From Ciona savignyi (Eukaryota > Chordata > Ascidiacea > Phlebobranchia > Cionidae), in NCBI GenBank assembly GCA_000149265.1, contig CH003268.1, positions 170,312 to 234,311 of the forward strand: 64,000 bases of DNA. The letters run 5' to 3'. Every line of letters starts with the position of its first letter. Positions within the stretch are counted from its first letter, which is position 1. Shown here one piece after another: positions 35,313 to 47,410 of the stretch. The position numbers and the translations under genes were made by a program. The notes below the pieces were generated by a model. That model had not been told where the DNA came from. It searched no databases and saw only the letters and a program-made list of their open reading frames with translations.

Positions 35313-38300
35313 TCAAATAACCGGAGTGGTATTTCTATGGATCGACGAACTCGATATCGGTCGCTTGGTGGCGCTACCGAACGAGCTGGTGCGAGAACGA
35401 GGGGAGTTTTGCATCATCTTGACGTCATATTGGTTCCGCCCAGTGTAGCCATTCACATATCCCATCTGGGTGTCGGTGATCTCGAATTTGTCGTCGATTC
35501 CAAGCCCTTTGCCCTCGTCGTCGAATCTAGAAATTATTTCGTAAGTTGGAAAGTACGGACCAATAGCTTGGTGGGTTAGTACGTCGCCTTCCAGTCAAAG
35601 AGTTGCATTTGAAACTGGTCGTAAGGTAGTCGGTTGTGTCTTTGGGCACTTGGTCGGTTATGTCCTTATAAAGGCACTTAGCGGACATTGCCTGAACCCA
35701 GTGAATAAATGGTTTCTACCAAATTAAATAAACATGAATATTTTCTTCTATCCTATTGTTGGGAAGTTAAATATCCTGAGGATAGGATATGATAGGATGT
35801 TTATTCCTGTTAATGGGAAAACACAAACAACGTTAACACGCGGACAATCCTCAGATTATGTACCCAAAATATAAAAGCACCGCTATGAAAAAAGCAGTTA
35901 AAACAGCAAAAACTACAGTAGTTAAAACCCTTCGTAACACACGTCAGTATAACGAGAAATAAGTGACGCCCGACATTAAGCAAAACAAGTTGCAGCAACA
36001 AATTTATTTTAAATCAAAATTAATAAAATAAGAATCTTGACTAAAAGTGTGGTAAAATGTGGACAACGCCAAAGTAAATAAAGCTATTTCCAGCCTATTA
36101 ACCATGTGGTGTTTCTTTTCCGGCCGGTTGGTCTAGCGGTTAAGTGCGTCGCCTTTAAATCGAAAGGTTGCAGGTGCGAAACTGCTCCGAGCAAGTCAGT
36201 TGTGTCCTTGGGCAAGGCACTTTGCGGACATTGTCTGAACCCAGTGGATTATTGGGTTCTACCAAATTGAAGGAAAGTGTCTATCATATACATCACATAA
36301 ATAGTTATTCCCCGCGCTTCGCTCCACGTTAATTGGGCTTGCTTAGGACCTGTTACCAACTACTGCATTGTGGCGTGTATAGCGTTGTGTGCACATTCAG
36401 TGTATAGCGTTGTGTGCACATTCAGTGTATAAGCGTTGTGTGCATTATCGGGTTTGTGTAAATTAACGTGTATATTATTATTATGTAGATTCGTCGTTGA
36501 ATAAAGCCTGAAACTAAGTAACATATTAAGCGTACCGTAGGTTACATCAGTGTAAACCATACTATTTCAAGCATATATGAAGGCTGTATTGATTTATTTT
36601 CCAATCTTAAATCTCCTCATTGCCCAGCAGCATATGTCGAGCTTATACTCACCTCATTTTATGCGATACTGGGTAGAGAGTGTGGTCAGTCATCCGATCC
36701 ACATTTCCAGTTTTCGACATCCCCTGAAATAAACATCATTTTATTTGTCCGACCAATTAGTCGCCTTTTAGTCGAAGGGTTGCAGGTTCGTAACTGATCT
36801 CTAGCAAGTCGGCTGTGTCCTTGGGCAAGGTAAATTGATGGATAACCCGACTGTAGGCGCGAGGTAATCTGACGTTTGCCCATGTGTTAAACTTTTCTTG
36901 CGTTTTCCCATTCACGGAAATAAACAGGAGCATCCTATTCTAACTACCTATGATTGGTTGAATGTTTATTGTATAAATGATATTACACGTCCTAGTGATA
37001 AGGCAACGTTTGAAAATCCATAATCGTGACCGATAAGTCGACATGTAGCATATGATATTCATGTTTTATCTCCGTGGATGGAAAACGTAATATAGAGATA
37101 TCGCACAAGTAATCGTTACAATACTTCCCTAAAACGTAATGGGCGTTCTTAAACGGAAAACCTTCAGATACCCTCCCGCCACCGTCGGGTTACTGCAATG
37201 TGTTTTATATAATTTTGACGTTGCTTACATTTTAGCACAACCCGTTAATCCACTGAGCTCGGGCGTATCCGTTTAATGCCTTGCCAAAAGACACAACGAA
37301 CTCAGCGACTATAGTTTCGATCCCACAATCTTTCATTTACCGGTCCTACCAACATCTACATATTACAATGCCTAAACCCAGTGAATTGATTGGTTTTTTC
37401 GGCCGGTTGGTCTAACGGTTAAGTGCGTCGCCTTTCAACCAAAAGGTTGCAGCTGCGAAACTGGTCGCTAGCTAGTCGGTTGTGTCCTTGGGCAAGGCAC
37501 TTTACGGACATTGCTTGAACCCAGCGGATTAATGGGTTCTACCAAATTGAAGGAACGTGTCTATCATAAACAACACACTGCAATAACTCCGCTAACCCAA
37601 CGGTGGGCGCGAGGTGATCTGACGATTTCCAGTGTGTTAACCCCCTTGGTTTTCCCATTCACGGGGATAAACATGAATATCCTATCCTATCCTATCCTTT
37701 CTACCAAATTAAAGAAACATGTAAATATACACAACACACTGCAATAACTCCGGTAACTCAAAGGTGGGCGCGAGGTGAACTGACAGTTTCTTGTGTGATA
37801 ACTTCCTTGGGCGACCAGTTTAGATCTCACAACCTTTCAGCTGAAAGTCAACGGACTAACGGTCGGAGCTAACAAACATTTAGCTACAAGTCCCACAACC
37901 AGCTAACCACACATTATCAACTTATAATCACCACCCACCGTGATCCCCACATACTCAGGGGCTTTCCCTATCACCCTGTTGTAGATGACCTTCCTCCTCA
38001 GATGAACATCTTTCACCTGAGACCCAACTATTCGGTCCGCGATTTCATTCAAACAATTTGTGAACATTTCAAAGTCGATCAGTCTGTAGCCCTTTGGTCT
38101 GTGGAATATAGGAGGATAAGATAGAATATGATATTCGTGTTTATCCCCGTGAATGGGAAAACCAAGGGGGTTAACACACGGGCAATCGTCAGATCACCTC
38201 GCGACCATCGTCGGGTTACAAGGTTGATTTGTGGGGAAATGTTTATGGTAGGGACTTTGGAAATGTGGCACAGATGGACAGGTGGTGTGCTTATCAAGGT

Positions 38301-41300
38301 TAATTTGTGTGGAAATGTGTATTGTAGGGACTTTGGAAATGTGGCACAGATAGACAGATGGTGTGCTTATCAAGGTTAATTTGTGTGGAAATGTGTATGG
38401 TAGGGACTTCGGATATGTGGCACAGATAGACAGGTGGTGTGCTTATCAAGGTTGATTTGTGTGGGAATGTGTATGGTATGGACTTTGGAAATGTGGCATA
38501 GATGGATAGGTGGTGTGCTTATTAAGGTTGATTTATGTGGAAATGTTTATGGTAGGGACTTGTAGCTCAGATAGACAGGTTAACACTAGATGTCTCACTT
38601 GTGCCTTGAGAAGATGACGTCAATATCTCCGACCAAAACATTCCGATTGTCTATGAAGTCACAATCGCGACAAAGTTTCGCCCAATTCTTGTTGTTCATT
38701 TCTCGACCTTCTCCATTCACCTCTCCGTATCTAAGCAATGTTTCGTTCGTGTTAGTTTTAATTTATTAATTTTTTGTTTCCATGATGAAAACAAGCAGGA
38801 CCTTTGTTAAAAATTAAATCTCGAAAAAGACGGCAAAATGACAGTCGTTAAAATACGTTTATAATAAAATCAATTATTTATGTGGCCGCCAAACCTTACG
38901 TATAAAAACATAAATTAAACTGGAAAAACAGGATAGGCTATTTATGTTTATCACACGGCAATCAAATAATCAACGAAACAAAAAATATTGGAAAATCAGC
39001 AAGTGTAAAAAATGTCAATGATCGGAGTGAAAATAAAATCGTCCGAGTAAGATAGCTAGTTTTTTTAAATTATAGTACTGTCTAATTTTCTGTTATTTTG
39101 AATTTAACCTTGTATTGAGGTCAAAAAGGTCAAAAAAGAAAACCCAAAAAATTGCACTGGACAGAACATTAAATTCACCTGGCGAATCGGAAAAAGGCAT
39201 TTTTGAGCGTTGCGAAAATGGGGTCTGGGGGTTCGGGTCGTAAATTCGAGGCGGATCTCTGTATCGGTGAGGGTGGAGGCATCATTCGGTCGTCGTCGGA
39301 TGGTTGGGTGATTATTCTGGTAATGATGGAACTTAGGATAGGATATTCATGTTTATCCCCGTGAATGGGAAAACCAAGGGGGTTAACACACGGCAATCGT
39401 CAGATCACCTCGCATCCACCGTCGGGTTACCAGAGCTATTGCAGTGTGTTGTGTATGATAGACACGTTCCTTCAATTTGGTAGAACCCACTTAATCTGCT
39501 GGGTTCAGTCAATGTCCATAAAGTGCCTTGCCCAAGGACACAACCGACTAGCTAGCGACCAGTTTCGCACCTGCAACCTTTCGATTGAAAGGCAACGCAC
39601 TTAACCGCTAGACCAAGGGGCCGGACTGAACTTGGAATAGAATTGGCAGTTTCATGTAAGTTCGGTTAACTATAATCATGGATAAACTACAAATAAAATG
39701 TATCGCAAATAAAGAAACCATGAAATCAATGGATAAATTGCAAAAACAATATATCGTATTTACAGAAACCATCGAATCCATGAATAAAAAGTTAAAACTT
39801 ACTTCGGCGTCTTCATCTGACGAGGGACGTCTGGTGTTCGAATCCTCGGCAAACCTGCACAATGAGATTTATAATCTAGGGTTGCAGGTTCGAAACTGGT
39901 CGCTAGCTAGTGGGTTGTGTTCTTGGGCACTTAACCGACATTGCCTGAACCCAGCGAATTAATGGGTTCTACTAAATTAAAGAAATGTTTGTATCATACA
40001 CAACACACTTCTATAGCTCCGATAACCCGACAGTGGGGGCGAGTTGATCTGACTATTGCCTGTGTGTTAACCCCCTTGGATTCTATTCTATATCCATGTA
40101 CTGTAGAATATCTGAAATGTTTCTTAGGCAATAGGTTGTAGATTCGAAACTGGTCACTAGCTGGTTTGTTCTGTCCTTGGGCAAGACAAAACAAAAGTAT
40201 TTGACATGATAGCTGGTTGATGTGGTTAGTTTGCTCATTTATAGAGTTTTAAACTGTCAGCTGAAAGGTTGTGGAATCAAGACTAACTGTCAAAAAATTT
40301 AAGAATGTTTTTCTCATAAGCAACACAGTGTAATAGTAACCCAACAGTGAGCCCTGAAGTGATAAAGCTGGCTGTGTTTTCCCAGTAAAAGCGTTAAAAC
40401 GTGAAATCAAAACCCCCATACGAACCCCCCAACCCCTCACCTTCGGTCCCCACCCCCATACTCGACGTCACCTTTTTCCTCTTTCTTCCAACCTGTGTGC
40501 TCTGGTGCCCTCGTGTGACAGGAGCTCGATGGAAGTTGTCACTCTCTGTGCCAACGCACATGTCAACCATCTATTAAAGATGTTACAACTGCTTTATCAG
40601 CTTACATTAATATCTTTTTGTGCAATAAATCATTAAAAATTAATAGGTAGTTAAGTGTAAGCTTGTAGAAATAAAAAATAAGCAGAGAGTTATCAAACAA
40701 GCAATCGTCAAATTATCTCACGCCCACCGTCGGTTTACTCGAGCTACTGCAGTGTGTTGTATATAATTGCGATTTTCATTTAGTTTTAGTAGAAACACCT
40801 TTTTCTCCATTGGGTTCAGGCAATGTCCGGTTAATGCCTTGCCCTAGGATACAACCGACTAGCTAGTAAGTGGTTTCCATCACACAACCCTTCGGCTGCA
40901 TGCACACTAAGGGAATTATTACTGATAAGATTACAAATTTAAAAACGATTCTAACACAAATATATCATAATTTACCATGACGTAAACATCTTCTGTTCCC
41001 ATGCTTTGACTGGTTAATGTTGTTTCTATGTTTCCACTTTGCGAAGCAGTCGATGATGTCATCTTATCTTCTTTTTTCACTAATCTTCGTTCTATAGAAA
41101 TCATATATCATGTTTCGGCTCTTTATACAAGCAGTAAAAAGGGAACAAATTTTAATTTGCAAAGAAAAGTAGAAAAAACTTAAATTCAATATTCGTTATA
41201 TAATGGTTAAACATGAAGAAAAAAGTAAAAACACAAGGAAAGAGCTCAGCTCAAACAACATACCCATCTTCCCCCATCACCGGTAGTCTGGTGGATAAGT

Positions 41301-44300
41301 GCGTTACCTTTTAGCCAAAGGGTTGCAGGTTCAAAACTGTTCGCTAGCTAATTGGTTGGGTTATTGGGCAAGATGCTTAAAGGACATTGCCTGAACCCAG
41401 CGGATTAATAAGAAGAAAATGTCTCAATCCTACACACTGAAATAGCTTCAATACACCCCATGGGGCTTGAGGTGATTTAACGATTGCCAGTGTTCACACC
41501 CCTTGTGTTTTTCTATACACAGGGATAAACATAAAAAGTCTAAATTGTTAAACAGTAAACACAGAAAACATAAACATTCTTTTTAAATATTTAAATAAGA
41601 TACTAAAGACGCCAGTTGTGGTCAAATATTTATATCTTTAACCGAACGAACATAACTTTTTGTTTATAATTATTCGACGCTATACCCACAAAGTAAGTTT
41701 TTTTTACTAATTTTTAAAACTATTTCCTATAATCTTAATTTTGAATTGACACCATTGCTTTATGATTCTTTAACAGCATTGTCTGTTAATTTTCTTCAAT
41801 TGTTTTAAATTTAATTTCCTATGACATGTTACCCCGTTTTTCCATTTTTCCAGGATTGCGTTTTAAAATTTTTAAGTGTTTCTTTAATTATTATGTTTTT
41901 AAAGAGCTAAAACAAACTAAATTAAAATTAGTATTTGAGTTGATTGTGCGTGTTGTGTATTTATTCGTATTTATGAAGTCATTACTCGGTTGACTGATTT
42001 TATGTTAATCACATGACTTTTATTTCCTATGACCTTGGGCCCAACGTGGCCCATATATCCGATAATAGTTTTAGTGTTACATTATTAGCAATAAACTGCT
42101 GAATATATTAAAGTGCGCAAACTCAACGACGCTCACCATCAGTCCCAACAGCGAGGCTGCTCGTTTGCATGTTGCTCGTCGTCGTGGCTTGTATTCTTCT
42201 CTCCTTTGTTCTGGAACAATCATCATTGTCCGTTCCGACACACGCATCACAAACCTGGAGTAATAATCATTATGACATCATATTAGGATATGTTTATTGA
42301 AGTAAATGGGAAAACACAATGGGCGTTGTAACATAAATAATCATCAGATCACCTCGCGCCCACCGTTAAGTTATTATTGCAGTGTGTTGTGTTCGATTGG
42401 GATTTTCCTCCCACTTTGGCAGAATCCATTTATCCACTGGGTTTAGAAAATGTCCGCTAAGTGACTCACTGATTAAATGTGGCTGGTTCGATACCAATAA
42501 TATTTTGAACATCATCAGTTTTTTAAGGAGTTTGAAGAAAAGTTAATAACTATCAAACCACACAGAATGCACTTAATGCTATACCCTATACATATATAGG
42601 TGCTGTTTAGTAAGTGTTTATGTACTTAGTAAATATTGGACATCAGTTTGTCCCGTTTGGAGAACTGGGTATTTGATCATATAAGATAATAAATCATATT
42701 TTATTACATTTTATTGCCCCGTTTAGTTAATGATTATCCCACATGAAACGTGTTTAGCGGATTTGTTTTTTTGTTTTGTGGTTCCATTTTAAAATTTCAA
42801 AAAATCAATGAGTTTGAAAATATATCGATTTTGGTCAACATTTTAAGAAAAGATAGATTGTTTCTGTTGTGATTCAGTCCAATATATGGAACTCAACATC
42901 TTGGTTTGCTGATCACTCAAGGTAACGAACTTTTAAAGAATAAAGTTTGGAACAAAAATTACGGAAAATTGGGCAATTAAATAATAATTAACGAATCCAG
43001 GAAATAACGGAAAATTAGCGATTGTAAAAAATGCGAAGAAAATAACAACATAGAAATATAATAAAACTTAAGATTTTTATGGAAAAAGAATTGTTATATT
43101 ATAGGGTGACATGAGAAAAATTTAAACAGAAATTTAGTCATTAATGACCCATTTTATTAAATTTAAAGATGTTTATTCGATTTCCATTAAAATATATTGT
43201 CCTTGTTGAACAAATTCAAATTGAATTTTATAATTGTTAATAAACAATATTAATAATTCAGTATATTTCTGCTTCCCCATTATTATTTATATATTAATAC
43301 CTCAATATAAATTTCCCTCTGATCGGTATTGACTGCGTTGGCTCTCCTTTGCTTGGGGGAATTCGGGTTTTTCTCCTCCAACGTTGTCAATGGTTGAACT
43401 GGAAAATAAGTTTTTTTGTGTCCTAAGCCAAAACTTGAAACTCTTCATTTAAAATTCGACCCACTAACCCACCAGGTTATTTAGCCATCACACAAGATAA
43501 GGGCAACATATTTACCCTGTACAAGTAAAGGTTAGAATTACAAGACAGTGACCCTTACTTTGTGCATGGGAGTAAATAGACCTTGTTGAGGCTAGGTCGT
43601 CGTTTTTAAGTACGATGGGGAGTTCCCTATCCAGAGACTCCAAGTCTGACCCAAAAAAGTCGTCGTCCTCGATTGAGCTCTCTTTTGCCTCCGTGTGGTG
43701 GTCATATCGGCGGGGTAAATTAGGGGTCAACATAGCGCTGTACCGGGTCACCCTAGGGGACCCTCGCCGTTCAAATAACTCAACAGCCGCATTTCGGACC
43801 AGTTCTGGGGTGGCTATGGTCGGGGTTGCTTGGATGGGGGTTACCCGTGCCGTTGGGGCCCAGTGTGACCCCGATGTTCGACGGGTTATCCCCTTTCCAA
43901 ACCCATCGAAGCTTCTGTACCCAGAATAGGAGGGGAAGATGAGGGTCGAAGCCCCGGTGGAATTTTTGCGTTCGTCGTAACGAGTGATCGGTTCTGATTC
44001 ACCCACTGTGATGTCATCACAGCTGAAATACATTATGATGTCATAATATTTGCAATGAAACTACAAAGGAATATTTAATAATTTCAAATTAGTGTTCGGA
44101 TATTATAGTCATTGTTTGTGACTATCAATGGTCTGGCGGGTTATTGGATTGAAACCAGCTGTTATTAATGTTGTCAAAAACTGTACAGAGAATTTCTATA
44201 CACTACACTCTAAATAAAGTGTACTCTTGTTAATTTATTTTAATTTACCAAAATTAAGTTGTTTTAGTTTTTTTATAAAGTGCCATTACGACTTTCGTTT

Positions 44301-46313
44301 TGCTGTTTTTCTGGCTAGGAAAGTAACATATACGACTACTTCATGCCCACAGTTAAGTTGGTAAAACTATTGCAAAGACATTTCTACAGATTTTATTTTA
44401 TCGATTAATTGTAGCGTTTCGATATAATTTATTGTTATTTCACGGTCTACTTCCACAACCATCAAAAAAGCAACTGACTCTAAAGCACGATACAACCAAA
44501 AAGTACAGAAAATCAAGCAATTAAATAATCAAAGTAATGAAAAATCGGTGAGCGTGTAACATATCCAAAGAATTTAAATTAACGACATAGAAATAAAATC
44601 AACTTTACATAATTAAACCGCTAGGTGCAGGGTGAAATGCAAAAAAGTGACTTTCCAAGGATACAATCAACTGGCTGGTGGCTGGTTTCGATCATAAACA
44701 TTTCATGCACCAACTGTTAAGACTCAAACAAAACTATGATCCTAACTTACCTGATGGCATTTGGCAATTGAAGAATATCTTCCAATGTATTTTGAGGTGA
44801 ATTCCCTGAAAAATTAAACAATTTAAATAAATTATTATTGTGAAATGTATCAATGACCAGGCCTTTTTGCAGTTTGAAAAATATGGCATTTGCACATAAG
44901 ATAACAAATCACGTATGCCAAAAAGTTAAACAAAATTAAAAATACATTAACAAAAATATTATAAAGCATCACGAATGCTCATGAATTTTTTCTAATTTTT
45001 TCACTATTGCCTGCACAAGATCTTGTTGAAAGTACCTTATTTTCTTCCACTCTCCCTTATATAATGGGTTGTCCGAATTAGAAATCATATTTGATTAATG
45101 TTACAAGTTAATAATGCCAATAACTTATCACTAAGCATTTTGTCATGCATTTTTTTGTGGCAATACATTCACAGACGTCTGTAATTGTTAATAAACCCAC
45201 TGTGGGGGTTGTGAGCATATTAGTTCTAGTTAAGTTTATTTTTTGTTTTCACAATGAAAACATAAAGCAGGACCTTTGATAAAAATTTGGAAAAAGGAAA
45301 AAAAACGGCAAAACGACAGTCGTTAAAACACGTGTAAAATACAATAAATTATTTACTTTTAGACGTGGCCACCAAAACTACTTATCTTAAAATGACCTCA
45401 ATTTAAATCTCAAAATGACCTCAAAATTGAGTTTTGCGACCACATCTAAATATACCTGAAGTAAATAATTGATTTCGAATAATAAAGGTGTTTTAACGAC
45501 TGTCGTTTTGCTGTTTTTTTCCCATTTCCGATTTTTATAAAAATTTCTGCTGCATTTTTATCATCGTGGGAAAAAAATGTTTTTATCGTGGAAAAACACT
45601 ATATTGAATCCATTATTCCCAGTTTTACAACCACCATGTTATAAACTAATCAGACCAAATGTGAAAAACAAATCTACGAGAAACAGATTTGGAGAAAGGC
45701 ACAACATACAACCTTTCTTTACTTAGTCATTATGATGTAACACAAACATGCCTATGATGTCATAATGGGAATTTCATTTCTTTTGTGGCGTCAGTTGAGA
45801 CATGAAATAAATTATAAATTATTTTTAGAACGAACGGATTGAGATTGTAATCGTACATATGCGTACGAAAATTCGACAAACAGTGATTTCTTATTTTCTG
45901 TGTTGTCAAATAAAATTCTTAAATATAACTTTTTACAATTTGTCAACTTTTTACAGTGTGTTGTTTATAATTTACATGTTTCTTTCATTTAGTAGAACCC
46001 AGTAATCTGCTGGGTTCAGACAATGACCGTTAAGTGAATTGCTCAAGGATACAATCGACTAGTTAGCGACCAGTTTCGAACTTGCAACCCTTCGGCTGAA
46101 AGGCGACACACTTAACCACCAGTTTACTAGGTCGGTCAAATTATACTTTGAAATGTTAAATTTGGTTTAATTAAAAAAAAAAATTACTAAAAAATTTTAT
46201 TAATTAATTGACTTACCGGTAGGTCCAACTATTTCTTCAACTTGAATGTGGTCAATTTTAATCGAAGTATTTTCCACAGCGACTGATTTCTTTTTGCTGC
46301 AAGTTGTTCCCAT
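35313..46313 (-). CDS. TPPP: TPPP/p25-alpha protein with ~400-residue N-terminal extension and N-myristoylation signal, 614 aa, 13 exons
   Basis: TPPP proteins bind tubulin and promote microtubule assembly and bundling. Exons in coding order: 46217-46313, 44751-44805, 43559-44022, 43301-43398, 42137-42254, 40976-41091, 40441-40570, 39803-39854, 39179-39316, 38599-38730, 37939-38098, 36653-36723, 35313-35526. Every junction is GT..AG, the phases agree throughout and the total is 1845 nt. The p25-alpha region begins near residue 408: LKNAFFRFARYGEVNGEGRE, NKNWAKLCRDCDFIDNRNV, VIFSRHKPKGYRLIDFE, GKAPEYVGIT, then TGNVDRMTD, and a C-terminal FDDEGKGLG...MGYVNGY block typical of animal TPPP. Vertebrate TPPPs have ~50 residues before this domain; here there are ~400, low-complexity and Ser/Thr-rich. 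The start is MGTTCSKKKS: Gly2, Ser6 and Lys7 fit N-myristoylation and Cys5 is a candidate palmitoylation site, implying membrane anchoring. The ATG sits in AACCATGG. The extension repeats short VGT(D/E) motifs. The SINEs in this span lie in introns. An alternative is two adjacent genes, but the unbroken phase argues for one. Confidence 0.88.
35565..35860. mobile_element. Two opposed family A SINE fragments in TPPP intron
   Basis: A plus-strand piece (35565-35740, GTGGGTTAGTACGTCGCC to CTACCAAATTAAATAAACAT) faces a minus-strand tail piece (35775-35860, GGATAGGATATGATAGGATG). Confidence 0.7.
36119..36305 (+). mobile_element. 5' part of a family A SINE
   Basis: Intact head (GGTCTAGCGGTTAAGTGCG) running to GTCTATCATATACATCACA, then abruptly unrelated sequence. 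Confidence 0.85.
36365..36445 (+). repeat. Short tandem repeat, 3 units
   Basis: GTGTATAGCGTTGTGTGCAC repeated with ATTCA spacers inside a TPPP intron. Confidence 0.8.
36757..36936 (+). mobile_element. Family A SINE fragment in TPPP intron
   Basis: AGTCGAAGGGTTGCAGGTTC, CCTTGGGCAAGGTAAATT and CCCATTCACGGAAATAAAC with an internal deletion. Confidence 0.75.
37055..37360 (-). mobile_element. Degraded family A SINE
   Basis: Inverted CCGCCACCGTCGGGTTACTG, CAATGTGTTTTATATAATTT and GCCTTGCCAAAAGACACAAC. Confidence 0.65.
37397..37860 (+). mobile_element. Full-length family A SINE followed by a second partial copy
   Basis: First copy 37397-37698 ends in CCTATCCTATCCTATCC. A second partial copy (37699-37860) begins at CTACCAAATTAAAGAAACAT. 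It lies just downstream of TPPP exon 11. Confidence 0.85.
38117..38585. repeat. SINE tail half (-) fused to 76-bp minisatellite (site 4)
   Basis: The inverted SINE runs to 38217 (CGTCGGGTTAC) and switches without a spacer into ~4.8 units of the 76-bp repeat (TTGATTTGTGGGGAAATGTT...). All in a TPPP intron. Confidence 0.85.
39331..39620 (-). mobile_element. Full-length family A SINE in TPPP intron
   Basis: Tail to head on the minus strand: GGATAGGATATTCATGTTTA through GGCAACGCACTTAACCGCTA. Confidence 0.88.
39876..40185 (+). mobile_element. Family A SINE pieces in TPPP intron
   Basis: GGTTGCAGGTTCGAAACTGG starts a near-complete body to ~40090; a second B-box-like piece follows (GTTGTAGATTCGAAACTGG, 40134-40185). 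Adjoins TPPP exon 8 (39803-39854). Confidence 0.72.
40690..40905 (-). mobile_element. Family A SINE in TPPP intron
   Basis: CTCACGCCCACCGTCGGTTT, CAGTGTGTTGTATATAATTG and CCTAGGATACAACCGACTAG. Confidence 0.75.
41280..41535 (+). mobile_element. Family A SINE in TPPP intron
   Basis: CCGGTAGTCTGGTGGATAAG head, GGGTTGCAGGTTCAAAACTG B box and GAGGTGATTTAACGATTGCC. Confidence 0.75.
42285..42490 (-). mobile_element. Family A SINE in TPPP intron
   Basis: CACCTCGCGCCCACCGTTAA and TTGCAGTGTGTTGTGTTCGA; the head is lost. Confidence 0.7.
45241..45595. mobile_element. MITE with long terminal inverted repeats in TPPP intron 1
   Basis: ACGGCAAAACGACAGTCGTT at ~45305 is mirrored by AACGACTGTCGTTTTGCTGT at ~45495; similarity continues outward (TTTGATAAAAATTTGG / TTTTTATAAAAATTTCTG) for roughly 90 bp per arm. 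Single arms recur at 38790-38900, 26320 and 44287. Confidence 0.72.
45955..46130 (-). mobile_element. Family A SINE in TPPP intron 1
   Basis: CAGTGTGTTGTTTATAATTT, CTGCTGGGTTCAGACAATGA and CCTTCGGCTGAAAGGCGACA. Confidence 0.78.
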
Positions 46314-46439
46314 GGTTTACTTTTCAACAAATCTATTTTGGATTTTCATTTTGGGTCAAAATCTGTAAAAAAGTTATAATTTAATTTTTTGGTTTAACCC
46401 ATTAATCTAATTAACATTGAATCTAATCCAAGTAAAATT

Positions 46440-47410
46440 NNNNNNNNNNNNNNNNNNNNNNNNNNNNNNNNNNNNNNNNNNNNNNNNNNNNNNNNNNNNN
46501 NNNNNNNNNNNNNNNNNNNNNNNNNNNNNNNNNNNNNNNNNNNNNNNNNNNNNNNNNNNNNNNNNNNNNNNNNNNNNNNNNNNNNNNNNNNNNNNNNNNN
46601 NNNNNNNNNNNNNNNNNNNNNNNNNNNNNNNNNNNNNNNNNNNNNNNNNNNNNNNNNNNNNNNNNNNNNNNNNNNNNNNNNNNNNNNNNNNNNNNNNNNN
46701 NNNNNNNNNNNNNNNNNNNNNNNNNNNNNNNNNNNNNNNNNNNNNNNNNNNNNNNNNNNNNNNNNNNNNNNNNNNNNNNNNNNNNNNNNNNNNNNNNNNN
46801 NNNNNNNNNNNNNNNNNNNNNNNNNNNNNNNNNNNNNNNNNNNNNNNNNNNNNNNNNNNNNNNNNNNNNNNNNNNNNNNNNNNNNNNNNNNNNNNNNNNN
46901 NNNNNNNNNNNNNNNNNNNNNNNNNNNNNNNNNNNNNNNNNNNNNNNNNNNNNNNNNNNNNNNNNNNNNNNNNNNNNNNNNNNNNNNNNNNNNNNNNNNN
47001 NNNNNNNNNNNNNNNNNNNNNNNNNNNNNNNNNNNNNNNNNNNNNNNNNNNNNNNNNNNNNNNNNNNNNNNNNNNNNNNNNNNNNNNNNNNNNNNNNNNN
47101 NNNNNNNNNNNNNNNNNNNNNNNNNNNNNNNNNNNNNNNNNNNNNNNNNNNNNNNNNNNNNNNNNNNNNNNNNNNNNNNNNNNNNNNNNNNNNNNNNNNN
47201 NNNNNNNNNNNNNNNNNNNNNNNNNNNNNNNNNNNNNNNNNNNNNNNNNNNNNNNNNNNNNNNNNNNNNNNNNNNNNNNNNNNNNNNNNNNNNNNNNNNN
47301 NNNNNNNNNNNNNNNNNNNNNNNNNNNNNNNNNNNNNNNNNNNNNNNNNNNNNNNNNNNNNNNNNNNNNNNNNNNNNNNNNNNNNNNNNNNNNNNNNNNN
47401 NNNNNNNNNN
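46440..47410. other. Assembly gap (N), 971 bases
   Basis: Unresolved sequence just 5' of the TPPP start codon; the promoter and any non-coding first exon would lie in it. Open frames across it are artefacts. Confidence 0.98.

Noticed and set aside
39179..39316. Alternative reading frame of TPPP exon 9 (also open)
   Set aside because: Only the chosen frame gives the conserved TPPP block LKNAFFRFAR and agrees in phase with both neighbouring exons.
43615..43929. 104-codon plus-strand open frame
   Set aside because: Antisense shadow of TPPP exon 43559-44022.
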